Counted from the first letter of the stretch, positions 1-7,664 are shown. The stretch: 22,461 nucleotides of DNA from JBBRUG01 sp038247995 (GCA_038247995.1 JBBRUG010000055.1:1-22461); one strand, 5' to 3'. Notes: generated by a model not told the origin, from the letters alone. Program-made: numbers and translations.

Positions 1-1
1 A

Positions 2-325
2 ACGCCGCTACAGGCAACGCCTGAACTGCTTGAACTGGCCGATGCCGCACGCAGTATGCTCGGTGGGGCGCTCGCCGCGATTGCCGGCCCTGAGCCGGCT
101 GCCGCTCGCCGCGTCGGCGCCGCTGATGATCGGGTCGATGCCCTCTACCGTGATGTACGGCGCAGTTTGATTATCCAACTCACTGCAGTGCCCGCCGATA
201 CCGCGCGCAACGTCGATCTGCTGACGATTGCGCACACCTTCGAGCGCATCGCCGACCGCGCAACAAATATCGCCGAACGAGTAATCTATAGCTCGTCCGG
301 CGAAGTGGTTGAACTGAACCCATAA
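2..325 (+). CDS. phoU: PhoU family phosphate regulator, C-terminal part
   Basis: This is the 3' part of a gene that enters from the left edge; the frame is open from base 2, so the N-terminus is outside the window. About 107 residues remain. The end carries the PhoU helical-repeat signature, with the run TFERIADRATNIAERVIY followed by GEVVELN close to the stop. PhoU proteins are cytosolic three-helix-bundle repeat proteins that bind metal and down-regulate the PstSCAB phosphate transporter through the PhoR/PhoB system in phosphate-replete cells. Its usual partners (pst genes, phoB/phoR) would be expected to the left, outside the window. The downstream neighbour is on the opposite strand, so phoU is the last gene of its transcript. 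Family assignment is firm; the regulatory role is inferred from the family. Confidence 0.85.
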   Translation, partial: TPLQATPELLELADAARSMLGGALAAIAGPEPAAARRVGAADDRVDALYRDVRRSLIIQLTAVPADTARNVDLLTIAHTFERIADRATNIAERVIYSSSGEVVELNP

Positions 326-345
326 TCCCGGCGGCCTAAAACACT

Positions 346-374
346 GCGGGCAGTGAAATGCCTTCACTGTCCGC
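346..374 (+). terminator. Hairpin after phoU
   Basis: A 12-bp stem (346-357 with 363-374, one G-U pair) closes on the loop ATGCC 21 bases after the phoU stop. No T-run follows, so it may be an inefficient or factor-assisted terminator, or may only protect the mRNA end. A second small hairpin (CAGCGC/GCGCTG, 382-398) follows directly. Confidence 0.4.
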
Positions 375-430
375 AACATCTCAGCGCCCTGAGCGCTGGG
401 CAGATCCGTTGCGCCGGCATACGGGCGGCG

Positions 431-487
431 CGAGCGGAGCGAGCCACTCGGTTCAGTGTGCTCAGCACCTCAGTTCCCTCAGTGATC
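431..487. repeat. Degenerate TCAG-periodic tract at the PIG-L gene end
   Basis: TCAG recurs six times with spacings of about 7-9 bases, ending at the stop codon of the minus-strand PIG-L gene. It is much more degenerate than the arrays at 2740, 4209 and 8551 but has a similar CAGT-like core and the same position at a minus-strand gene end. It could be a decayed array or chance. Confidence 0.3.
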
Positions 488-1223
488 AGTTCTCGACGCG
501 GTGGAAAGTCTCGGCTAATGCCAGGTCGAACTCTTTACCGCGCTCTTCGGCCCAGCCACGCATGCGCTGCTCCAGTTCCGTCAGATCGGTGCCCAACTGA
601 CTGATGTGCCGGCGCAGCGCTTCGATTTTGAGCGCAAATGTGTCGCTGATATCTACCGCGTGGTTGAGCAACGGTGCGCCCATAACGTACAACTCTTTTA
701 CTCGGTTTGGCTCAAGCCCTTCGGCCAGGAGTTCCGGGAAGTCCCAGGCATTCTGCGCCGCAGGATACACGGCGGCCAGTGAAGCTGTCGCGGCAGCCAG
801 ATGATCCGGGTGGTAACGTCCGATCATGTACTGCGGCGTCCAGACGCGCTCTGGCGATTGGCAGACGAAGCGATAGGCTCGTGTGCGGCGGATCTGGCGC
901 ACAATCTCACGCCGCAGCTCCAGCGTCGGCTCTAAACGACCATCAGGGTAATCAAGAAAAACTACTTCTTTCAGGCCCAGCACTTCTGCGGCCGCCTGCT
1001 GCTCACTCTTACGTGTTGCACTAATCTTCCGCCGCGCTTCTGGCCCAACATCGCCCGCGTGGTCGTCGCCACCCGAGCCGCCGTCGGTGCAGACAACCAA
1101 CGTCACTTCCCAACCCTCCCGCGCCCAGGCCGCCATGGTTCCGCCAACGCCGAATTCGGCATCGTCAGGATGGGCAACAACTACTAATGCCGTTCGCGGT
1201 CGGTCGTTTTGCTGCTCACTCAT
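486..1223 (-). CDS. PIG-L family N-acetylglucosaminyl-type deacetylase
   Basis: A 245-residue zinc-dependent deacetylase of the PIG-L/LmbE family. These enzymes remove N-acetyl groups from sugar-linked substrates; relatives include BshB (bacillithiol), MshB (mycothiol) and lipid GlcNAc deacetylases. The metal-binding signature AHPDDAE lies at residues 17-23, and the second histidine motif HPDH at 138-141. The frame stays open 48 codons further upstream, but I place the start at 1223: AAAGGAAA lies about 10 bases upstream, the protein then begins a few residues before the first strand of the fold, and a predicted promoter lies inside the longer version. There is no signal peptide, so it is cytosolic. 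The substrate cannot be told from sequence; no thiol-biosynthesis partner is adjacent. It is divergent from the DUF385 gene. Confidence 0.85.
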   Translation of the reverse strand: MSEQQNDRPRTALVVVAHPDDAEFGVGGTMAAWAREGWEVTLVVCTDGGSGGDDHAGDVGPEARRKISATRKSEQQAAAEVLGLKEVVFLDYPDGRLEPTLELRREIVRQIRRTRAYRFVCQSPERVWTPQYMIGRYHPDHLAAATASLAAVYPAAQNAWDFPELLAEGLEPNRVKELYVMGAPLLNHAVDISDTFALKIEALRRHISQLGTDLTELEQRMRGWAEERGKEFDLALAETFHRVEN

Positions 1224-1266
1224 AGAACCGGTTTCCTTTATTATGTGGTTAGTCCCTATAATGTAC

Positions 1267-1275
1267 AGTTTAGCA
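1267..1275 (-). promoter_or_regulatory. Extended -10 for the PIG-L gene
   Basis: On the minus strand the sequence reads TGC-TAAACT, placing the start of transcription near 1260 and giving a leader of about 37 bases that includes the AAAGGA ribosome site. No convincing -35 is visible. Confidence 0.4.
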
Positions 1276-1283
1276 CTAATATC

Positions 1284-1301
1284 AGCCTGCTTCCTCAGGC
1301 T
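1284..1301. repeat. Inverted repeat between divergent promoters
   Basis: AGCCTG and CAGGCT are perfect 6-bp arms around CTTCCT, lying between the two divergent predicted -10 elements (1267-1275 and 1324-1332). It could be an operator shared by both genes, but no local regulator points to it. Confidence 0.3.
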
Positions 1302-1323
1302 ACAGATGCACGCCAGCGTAGAT

Positions 1324-1332
1324 TGGTATAAT
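1324..1332 (+). promoter_or_regulatory. Extended -10 for the DUF385 gene
   Basis: TGG-TATAAT is a perfect extended -10. The -35 region 17 bases upstream is poor, as expected for an extended -10 promoter. Transcription would begin near 1339, leaving about 31 bases of leader with GAAGGA before the ATG at 1370. Confidence 0.65.
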
Positions 1333-1369
1333 AGGCTCAGAAGCCCAATCGTGAGTTGAAGGAACATCT

Positions 1370-1861
1370 ATGGCCGGCAATAAAAGCATGAATTGGTGGC
1401 GCCGGCTCTGGGTGCCGGTAGTTGCCTCGCCGCTTGGCGCCAATCTTCTGCGGTATGGCGTGCAACCGATTGATCGACTATTGTTGCCGCTCACCCGTGG
1501 TCGCCTGAGCCTCAGTGCCTTGATCTACCCGACGCTGATGCTGACCACAATTGGTGCCCGAAGCGGTCAAGCGCGCACAGTGCCGTTGATCTTTCTGCCC
1601 AATGGTGAACAAATCGTGCTGATCGCCTCGAACTTCGGCGGTACGCGCCATCCGGCCTGGTACTTTAACCTGCGCGCCAATCCGCTCGCCCAGGTGACCC
1701 TCCGGGGTCGTACGCGCTTGTTCATCGCCCATGAGGCGGGCGGCATTGAACGTGAGGAGTTGTGGCAACGCGCCGTAAGCTACTACTCCGGCTATCAGAA
1801 CTATCAGCAGCGCACCGCTGGGCGCACGATCCCGATTATGGTGCTTACCCCGCGTCCGTAA
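1370..1861 (+). CDS. DUF385 / deazaflavin-type nitroreductase family protein
   Basis: A 163-residue protein of the Ddn/DUF385 split beta-barrel family (nitroreductase/cation-F420-binding). Typical features are TTIGARSGQARTVPLIF around residues 59-75, then a strand-rich core and the segment GGTRHPAWYFNLRANP at 90-105, which in Ddn-type proteins lies near the deazaflavin-binding site. Mycobacterial relatives use reduced F420 to reduce quinones, nitroimidazoles and other substrates; whether this organism makes F420 cannot be judged here. The hydrophobic N-terminus (residues 9-40) may contact the membrane, as in Ddn. The start is supported by GAAGGA about 6 bases upstream and by the extended -10 at 1324. 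Its last 17 bases overlap the end of the convergent hydrolase gene. Family confidence is high; the cofactor is inferred. Confidence 0.82.
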   Translation: MAGNKSMNWWRRLWVPVVASPLGANLLRYGVQPIDRLLLPLTRGRLSLSALIYPTLMLTTIGARSGQARTVPLIFLPNGEQIVLIASNFGGTRHPAWYFNLRANPLAQVTLRGRTRLFIAHEAGGIEREELWQRAVSYYSGYQNYQQRTAGRTIPIMVLTPRP

Positions 1862-2693
1862 GCCACGCCCTTAGCGCCGCCTCTACCGTATCGGCGGCTT
1901 CCCAATGCAGCACATGGCCCGCGTTAGGCAACTCCAGCAGCTGCGCCGCCGGGAGATGCGCGGCAAGCCAGTGCGCTTGCTCCGGCGGAACCACAGTGTC
2001 GCGTTCACCGCTGATCACCAGCACCGGCTGCCGAATTTGCCGCGCTAATGGGCGGATGTCGCAGGTTTCCAAAAGCTGCAACAGTACAGCAAAGTTGCGA
2101 ATTCGGTTGCGCTGATATGTCGGATGCCAGGCGCACACAAGCGCCTCTGCCGTCGCATTGCGCAGGTAAGCCCGGGCATCGCCGCTATAGGCCAGCCCGA
2201 TGCCGGCCTGAATGAAGCGGAATGAGCGCTTCGTCAGCCAGTAGTTCAGCCAGTAGAGCGGGTAGCCGCCCCGCCGCAAGGCCCGCTGATAAAAGCCGAG
2301 CGAGCCGCCCAACGGCCCCCAGACCACCGGTGCAATCGCTACGACCCGATCGACATGCTCCGGCAACAGCGCCGCCGCCGCGAGCGCCACCAGGCCGCCC
2401 GTCGAATGGCCGATCAGCGTTGCCCGCCCGGAACCGACAATCTGCCGGATCGCCTGCAACTCCAACGTCAGCAGCATGTCTTGGCTCAGCCTGCGGTAGT
2501 TCGCCGGCGGCACGGCAGGGTAATGCCCCGGCAGATCGAGCGTTACGCAGCGCCCCAGATCTGCCAACTGTGCTACCTCACGGTTCCAAATTGCCCGGTT
2601 CCCCGAATAGCCGTGAATGAAGATCAGCGTGCGCTCGCCTGAACTGTGCGCTTCCCAACTGAGTGTGTGGCCGTGGGCGCTGATGGTTTCCAT
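1845..2693 (-). CDS. Alpha/beta-fold hydrolase
   Basis: A complete 282-residue alpha/beta hydrolase. The catalytic triad is readable: the nucleophile elbow GHSTG at 95-99 (Ser97), acid Asp232 in SGERDTVVP, and His260 in NAGHVLHW. The oxyanion segment FIHGYSGN lies at 25-32, and a cap region covers about 130-215. The fold includes esterases, haloperoxidase-like enzymes and C-C hydrolases; the substrate is not predictable. There is no signal peptide, so it should be cytosolic. Upstream on the same strand lies the amidase gene, separated by about 108 bp that contains a 23-bp tandem array; co-transcription is possible. The 3' end overlaps the convergent DUF385 gene by 17 bases, leaving no room for a separate terminator. 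Confidence 0.85.
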   Translation of the reverse strand: METISAHGHTLSWEAHSSGERTLIFIHGYSGNRAIWNREVAQLADLGRCVTLDLPGHYPAVPPANYRRLSQDMLLTLELQAIRQIVGSGRATLIGHSTGGLVALAAAALLPEHVDRVVAIAPVVWGPLGGSLGFYQRALRRGGYPLYWLNYWLTKRSFRFIQAGIGLAYSGDARAYLRNATAEALVCAWHPTYQRNRIRNFAVLLQLLETCDIRPLARQIRQPVLVISGERDTVVPPEQAHWLAAHLPAAQLLELPNAGHVLHWEAADTVEAALRAWLTDAG

Positions 2694-2739
2694 AACTCTT
2701 ACGTAGCTTGTTTCAGGGCCTGAGCCGGATCGGAGGACT

Positions 2740-2818
2740 GGAGACTGTCAAACTGTCAAACTGGAGACTGTCAAACTGTCAAACTGGAGACTGTCAAACT
2801 GTCAAACTGGAGACTGTT
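2740..2818. repeat. 23-bp tandem array, 3.4 copies
   Basis: Three identical 23-bp units (2740-2762, 2763-2785, 2786-2808) are followed by 10 bases of a fourth. Each unit is itself made of subunits of 8, 8 and 7 bases (ACTGTCAA, ACTGTCAA, ACTGGAG). The array overlaps the end of the amidase gene and supplies its last codons and stop. Confidence 0.95.
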
Positions 2819-4181
2819 CAATTGCCATCCCGGCTGCCAACAATACTGCCTCGCTCCCCGGCGTGCCCACGAGTTGTACGCTTACCGGCATTCCGCGCCT
2901 CGTCCGTCCCGTCGGCACAACCAGGGCCGGCAGGCCGGCCAGGTTCACCCAGGTCTGATAACTCATTGTGGTGAGCAACGCCGGTACGCTATAGCCATGG
3001 AGCGGCGCGGTAGTGGGAAAGATCGGACAGACGGCCACGCCGCCGGGGCCAATCCGTTCAAGCAATTGCATCTGTAACTGTTTGCGCCAGCGCATTCCAT
3101 CAATGCCAAACGCATTAGCCAGGAGCGCGCCGTAGTGTGAGCCGAGCCAGTAGTAAAGCGCTGCGCTACCTACGCGGCTCTGCCCGGTGAGCGCCCGCAG
3201 CGCTTCACGGAGCGGGTTCCAGACATGGTTTCCGCCAAAACCGGTTGCAACCGCCCGGCGCTCAGTAGGCCCAAACAGCGCCAACCAACCCAACACGGCC
3301 ATCCGTCGCGCCGGCGGTGCATCCTGAATAGGTTGCATGCCGGCCTGTTCCAACGTATTCACGGCCATCCGCACGCCGGCCTGGATCGCCGCACTGCTCG
3401 GCGTCAGGCCATCATCAAACCAGTATGCCACTCGCTGCCCGTGTAGCAGCTTTAAATCGGGTAGTTGCGGCGGCACGCCGCGCAACACATCCCAGGCCAG
3501 TGCCAGATCTTCCACCCGCCGCGCCATAGGACCAATGGCATTCAAATCCTCTAGGCGCCCCACCGACGGCGGCCAGAAACCAGTTTCGTCGAGGGTGCCG
3601 CTTGTTGGGCGCAGCCCGGCAATACCACAAAAAGCCGCTGGCAGCCGAATGCTTCCGGCAATATCTGAACCCAGCCCAAGCGGCGAACCGCCCGCAGCAA
3701 TCAGCGCCGCCTCGCCACCGGTCGAACCGCCGACGCTACGCCTCAGATCATGCGGGTTACGGGTCAGGCCGTAGAGGGGGTTCGTTGTCTCCTGCGCCCA
3801 GCAATTGTCGGGCGTATTCGTGGTGCCGATCACAATCGCCCCCGCCGTTCGCAGGCGCGCTACGGCTGCTGCATCTTGGATCGCTGTGCGCCGTGCTCGA
3901 CTTACCAAGCCACAACTTGTCGTCATGCCCGCCACATCGAAGGCGTCCTTGATCGACACCGGCACACCGTGCAATGGCCCACGCTGTTCCGGCGCCAGCG
4001 CATCAGCGGCCTGTGCTTCCCTACGTGCGGCGGCAAAACGTTCCTGAACCAGCGCGTTAAGCTGCGGATTCACCGCTCTGATGCGCGCTATGTGCGCCTC
4101 CAGCACTTCCCCCGCGGACACCTGCCCGGCTCGGAGCGCTACCGCCAATTTCGCTGCGCCGATATGCGTCCAGGAAACCAT
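2802..4181 (-). CDS. Amidase signature family hydrolase (FAAH-like)
   Basis: A 459-residue amidase-signature enzyme that hydrolyses C-N amide bonds. The Ser-cisSer-Lys triad is complete: Lys78 in HGVPVSIKDAFD, Ser153 in GGSTGGEAA and the nucleophile Ser177 in SDIAGSIRLP. The spacings Lys78-Ser153 (75) and Ser153-Ser177 (24) equal those I recall for fatty acid amide hydrolase, and the block SPLGLGSDIAGSIRLPAAFC is FAAH-like. The residue after Ser153 is Thr, where GGSSGG is usual. GatA of the Glu-tRNA(Gln) amidotransferase belongs to the same superfamily, but no gatB or gatC is nearby, so a free-standing amidase is more likely. The last residues (about SPV) and the stop codon lie in the 23-bp tandem array, suggesting that array growth re-made the C-terminus. 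The ribosome site is weak (GAAAGAAA). Confidence 0.85.
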   Translation of the reverse strand: MVSWTHIGAAKLAVALRAGQVSAGEVLEAHIARIRAVNPQLNALVQERFAAARREAQAADALAPEQRGPLHGVPVSIKDAFDVAGMTTSCGLVSRARRTAIQDAAAVARLRTAGAIVIGTTNTPDNCWAQETTNPLYGLTRNPHDLRRSVGGSTGGEAALIAAGGSPLGLGSDIAGSIRLPAAFCGIAGLRPTSGTLDETGFWPPSVGRLEDLNAIGPMARRVEDLALAWDVLRGVPPQLPDLKLLHGQRVAYWFDDGLTPSSAAIQAGVRMAVNTLEQAGMQPIQDAPPARRMAVLGWLALFGPTERRAVATGFGGNHVWNPLREALRALTGQSRVGSAALYYWLGSHYGALLANAFGIDGMRWRKQLQMQLLERIGPGGVAVCPIFPTTAPLHGYSVPALLTTMSYQTWVNLAGLPALVVPTGRTRRGMPVSVQLVGTPGSEAVLLAAGMAIEQSPV

Positions 4182-4193
4182 ATTGTTTCTTTC

Positions 4194-4202
4194 AGTCTAA
4201 CA
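4194..4202 (-). promoter_or_regulatory. Possible extended -10 for the amidase gene
   Basis: The minus strand reads TGT-TAGACT, which would start transcription near 4187, only about 6 bases before the ATG. The -35 position falls inside the heptad array and is not canonical. Read-through from the ABC operon is the alternative. Confidence 0.28.
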
Positions 4203-4208
4203 ATTAGT

Positions 4209-4343
4209 CAGTCCGCAGTTCGCAGTCCGCAGTCTGACAGTTCGCAGTTCGCAGTTCGCAGTTCGCAGTTCGCAGTCTGACAGTCCGCAGTCCGCAGTCG
4301 GCAGTCCGCAGTCGGCAGTCCGCCGTCCGCAGTCCGCAGTCCT
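4209..4343. repeat. CAGT heptad tandem array, 19 units
   Basis: Seventeen 7-bp units (mostly CAGTCCG, CAGTTCG or CAGTCGG) and two 8-bp units (CAGTCTGA at 4230 and 4273) run head to tail. Five consecutive CAGTTCG units occupy 4238-4272. The array ends on the stop codon of the permease/SpoIIM gene (TGA on the minus strand, 4345-4343). It resembles the short tandemly repeated repetitive (STRR) heptamers of filamentous cyanobacteria. It is not a CRISPR, because there are no spacers. Confidence 0.95.
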
Positions 4344-6586
4344 CAATATAGTGCCCGAATAATAAGCGGTGTTATGAAGCCCTCAATTGCCGCAGCCAGG
4401 GCCACCAGCGGTAGCAACACCAGCACCCAGAGCTTCACAAATTGGGCCAGCGCCCAGAGCAGATTCTGCCCGGCGCTGAAGCTCGCTGGTTGGGCCAACA
4501 GTGCCGCGCCGATGCGCAGACCGATCGCCGCGCTAAGGATGAATGTCGGCAGTTCTACAATGCCGTGGGGCAGCACATACGCCAGCAGGAATTGCAACGG
4601 ACTGTCGGCGCCCATTCCTACCCAACTGCCGCCGCCTGCCGCAAGCGCTTTGGCTACCAGGCCAACTTGAGCGAAGGCGACGGCGGGGACGAGAAAGGCA
4701 AATACGCCAAAACTAATCGTGGCAAAGAGGTTTGAGAGAATTGAGACCCGAATATTATTCGCAAAGATGCTTAGCGCCAACCCCGGCCCCGGCGCCGGCG
4801 GATTGCCCAGGCCGGACAACAACCCAGCGGTGATGTCCGGCGGCACAAGTGTATTTAGGCCGGTGCCAAGCACAATCCCGCCCAGTGCGCCTATCAGTAC
4901 AAAGATCAGCGGCGTGCGTAGTTCGCGTAGTAATGGCCCAAGCTCCTGCCGGTAAAATCGTCCCGGCGCGAAGGGCAGTCCCGCATACGCTGTCGGTGGT
5001 ACGCCTGCCGGTTGATACTCGCTCAAAAAGGTCCGATAGGTTTGCCAGATCCGGCCCAGGCTCAACTCTTCGTGCTCACGCGAGAGGATCTCTTCGCGAT
5101 TGAAGCTCAATAAACCGCTGCGCACCAGCGCCAACGCGATCACCGCTAATGCGGCCAGCACGTACCAGAGTAAATCGTAGCGCCGGGCGATAAAGAGCAG
5201 CGCAGTTAGCTGAATCACTACTGAAGTGGGTACGAGAATGCCCGAAGCGAGCAGCGTCGCGGCCCGCACACTGCTGGTATGGCTGGAGATCACCACTGCT
5301 CCGGCCACCATCAGCAAGGTGATCGTACTGATCATTAGACTGATCTGGATCAACACCATCCCGCTCATGCCGGCGGCGTATAGGTCGGCAAAAAAGATCC
5401 GAATCAGGGCCAGAAAGACCATCATTCCCAGCAGGCTGGCCAGGGTCGGTACAATCAGCGCCGCCACCAGTTTGCCGAGATACAGTGCGCGGTCGCTCAT
5501 GGGCATTGCCAGCAGCGACTCGAGGCTATTGCGCTCGCGTTCGCCCACAAACGACTCCAGCGCCGAGATCAACGCAAAGCTTGCTGGCACAAAGCCGACA
5601 AGTAACGCGGCGAACGGTACCAGGCTCGCCAGCACCGCCGCGTCCGGCACAAAGCCGACGGCGAACCGCACGCCGCCGGCGAGCGCCAGCGGTAGTGCAA
5701 AGGTCAGCACCGCCATCGGCACAAGCACCCGCCAATCGGTTAGGACATCGGTCAGTTCGCGGCGAGCGATAATGAAGCTCGGTGTCGTGCCAAAGAACGT
5801 ACCGCCTCCCGATCGCCGGCGTATGCGCGGCAGCAGTTGATCCCAGGCAATGCTGCCCTGGCGGTGCTCACGCGAGAGCAACTCCTCGCGGCTAAAACTA
5901 CGCATGCCGATCCGCGTGAGCAACATCGCCAACATGCCGAGAATAGCTGTTACAAGCCAGAGCAGCGGCCAGCGATCATTGATGATCAGGATCGCGGCGA
6001 GTTGCATTACGGCTGCCATCGGCAAGAGGATGAAGCTCGACATCAGGTTCGCAGCGCGCACGGTAGTGATGTGCGATGAAATCACGACTGCCCCGGTCAC
6101 CAGCACCAACCCGATACACCCTACCAGCATAAAAAGCAGCAGCAAGCGCGGCAGGGTCATTGCTGCGAAGTAGAGTTCGGGTTGGAAGCCAAGCAGCAGC
6201 CCGAGGAAAACCAGCATTGCCATAATGCTCGAACCCAGGGGCGTGATCAGCGCAGAGCAAAGCTTACCGATGTAGAGTTCCTGGTCGCTTATGGGCATTG
6301 CCAGCAGCGACTCGAGCGTGTTGCGCTCGCGTTCACCCACAAACGACTCCAGTGCGGTAATCAGGGCAAAACTTGCCGGCACAAAGCCAACGAGTAATGC
6401 GGCAAACGGCACCAGGCGCTCGGTCAGGCCATCACCGCCGACAAAACGCACCACCTGATCGGCGGCAGCCACCAGCAACTGCGGTAGCAGAAACGTTAGC
6501 AGCACAATCGGCGTCACGATCCGCCAATCACTCAGCGTTTCGCGCACTTCGCGCCGGACGATGGTCGCAATAGGAAAAAAATTCAT
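4343..6586 (-). CDS. Fused tandem ABC-2 permease with C-terminal SpoIIM domain
   Basis: A 747-residue polytopic membrane protein. Residues about 1-240 and 265-510 are two homologous ABC-2 (NatB-like) permease units. Each begins with a cytosolic R(R)E..(T/L)..L.DWR segment, has a central ESFVGERERN box followed by LESLLAMP, and ends with F(S/N)REE(L/I)LSREH. Residues about 545-747 form a SpoIIM/DUF95-type domain (RQELGPLLRELRTP followed by several hydrophobic helices ending IEGFITPLIIRALY). The ATPase gene directly upstream overlaps it by ATGA, so the two should be translationally coupled and form one exporter. One polypeptide would supply both permease halves. NatAB-type relatives export Na+ or other small substrates; the substrate here is unknown. 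SpoIIM acts in septal peptidoglycan remodelling in Bacillus, but SpoIIM-like domains are common in non-sporulating bacteria. The gene ends on the heptad array. Confidence 0.88.
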   Translation of the reverse strand: MNFFPIATIVRREVRETLSDWRIVTPIVLLTFLLPQLLVAAADQVVRFVGGDGLTERLVPFAALLVGFVPASFALITALESFVGERERNTLESLLAMPISDQELYIGKLCSALITPLGSSIMAMLVFLGLLLGFQPELYFAAMTLPRLLLLFMLVGCIGLVLVTGAVVISSHITTVRAANLMSSFILLPMAAVMQLAAILIINDRWPLLWLVTAILGMLAMLLTRIGMRSFSREELLSREHRQGSIAWDQLLPRIRRRSGGGTFFGTTPSFIIARRELTDVLTDWRVLVPMAVLTFALPLALAGGVRFAVGFVPDAAVLASLVPFAALLVGFVPASFALISALESFVGERERNSLESLLAMPMSDRALYLGKLVAALIVPTLASLLGMMVFLALIRIFFADLYAAGMSGMVLIQISLMISTITLLMVAGAVVISSHTSSVRAATLLASGILVPTSVVIQLTALLFIARRYDLLWYVLAALAVIALALVRSGLLSFNREEILSREHEELSLGRIWQTYRTFLSEYQPAGVPPTAYAGLPFAPGRFYRQELGPLLRELRTPLIFVLIGALGGIVLGTGLNTLVPPDITAGLLSGLGNPPAPGPGLALSIFANNIRVSILSNLFATISFGVFAFLVPAVAFAQVGLVAKALAAGGGSWVGMGADSPLQFLLAYVLPHGIVELPTFILSAAIGLRIGAALLAQPASFSAGQNLLWALAQFVKLWVLVLLPLVALAAAIEGFITPLIIRALY

Positions 6587-7578
6587 AGCTGTGCAGCGTC
6601 CAACTCCGGCTCCAGATCAGCCTCGACTGCGGCACTCTGCGGCAGCGTATTTACTTCTTCAGTGCCGCCGACAATTCGCAGGTATACATCTTCCAGGCTG
6701 CGCTGCACTTCGGCGAGGGCAACTACCGGCAGACCCTTAGCCGCCAGGCGGCCCAAGAATTGCGGGTTCACCGCCAGGGCATCAGGACACTGGTAACGCA
6801 GCGTCTCGGCGCCAACCGAATCAAGCGCCCCTAAACCGTCCAGCAACGGCACCACGACGCTTGGATCGATTCCAGGCGCCAGGCGTAATTCATATAGCGG
6901 GTCGCCAAGGAGTTGGCGCGTCAGTTGCGCAATTGTGCCCTGGGCAATAATGGCGCCGTCACGGATGATCGCAATCCGGTCGGCGAGGATTTCGGCTTCC
7001 CTGAGGTTGTGTGTTGTAAGCAGGATCGCGCGATCTGCGGCGCGTAAATCGCCGATGGCATCACGCACTGTACGCGCACTCTGGGGATCCATTGCCGTGG
7101 TTGGTTCATCGAGAAAGAGCACGGGCGGGTCGTGGATGAGCGCACGCACCAGGGCGATCTTCTGCTTCATGCCCTTGGAATACCCGTCGAGTTTACGTTC
7201 GCGGGCCTCCCAGAGGTCGAACCTGCGCAGCAGATCTTCAGCACGCCGGCGGCGCAGTTCAGGCTCCACGCCAAGCAGCGCACCGAAGAAATCGAGGTAT
7301 GCGAGAGCAGGCATGCGCCCATAAAGGCCGGGATACTCGGTGAGGAGGCCAACCTTGCCGCGCACTGTCTGCGCTTCGGTGACGACATCGTGGCCGCAAA
7401 CCCGAGCCGTACCGGAGCTAGGCTTGAGGATCGCGCCGAGCATACGCACCGTTGTGGTTTTACCGGCCCCGTTCGGGCCAAGCAGCGCCAATAACTCGCC
7501 AGGCTGGATCACCAGGTCGATGCCACGCACGGCATGGAAGCTGCCGAACTGTTTAGCAAGCTGAGCAGTCTCGATCAT
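6583..7578 (-). CDS. ABC transporter ATP-binding protein (NatA-like)
   Basis: A 331-residue ABC ATPase that energises the adjacent permease. Walker A GPNGAGKTT is at 34-42, the signature YSKGMKQK at 133-140, Walker B VLFLDEPT at 153-160 and the H-loop histidine at 190. The Q-loop reads LLTEYPGLYGR, with Glu where Gln is typical; this variant recurs in NatA-like exporters. About 100 residues after the nucleotide-binding domain form a DrrA/NatA-type C-terminal region, ending in an acidic tail rich in E, D and A. The start has AGGAGACC upstream. The stop overlaps the start of the permease gene (ATGA). The -10 at 7656-7664 is consistent with a two-gene operon whose transcript could run on toward the amidase. 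Confidence 0.92.
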   Translation of the reverse strand: MIETAQLAKQFGSFHAVRGIDLVIQPGELLALLGPNGAGKTTTVRMLGAILKPSSGTARVCGHDVVTEAQTVRGKVGLLTEYPGLYGRMPALAYLDFFGALLGVEPELRRRRAEDLLRRFDLWEARERKLDGYSKGMKQKIALVRALIHDPPVLFLDEPTTAMDPQSARTVRDAIGDLRAADRAILLTTHNLREAEILADRIAIIRDGAIIAQGTIAQLTRQLLGDPLYELRLAPGIDPSVVVPLLDGLGALDSVGAETLRYQCPDALAVNPQFLGRLAAKGLPVVALAEVQRSLEDVYLRIVGGTEEVNTLPQSAAVEADLEPELDAAQL

Positions 7579-7655
7579 GCAAGGTCTCCTGGATGGGGAA
7601 TGGTAGTGGTTAGCAAGGGAGCGGCAGCGCTACATAGAGGTAAGCCGGCATTGTA

Positions 7656-7664
7656 AGTATAGCA
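7656..7664 (-). promoter_or_regulatory. Extended -10 for the ABC exporter operon
   Basis: The minus strand reads TGC-TATACT. Transcription would begin near 7649, giving a leader of about 70 bases before the ATPase ATG. No good -35 is seen 16-18 bases upstream. Confidence 0.5.

Noticed and set aside
4209..4343. CRISPR array
   Set aside because: Units are contiguous 7-8 bases without spacers; this is a simple tandem array.
5226..5840. 204-residue plus-strand frame inside the permease gene
   Set aside because: It is a low-complexity Ser/Ala/Thr/Arg product antisense to clear membrane helices.
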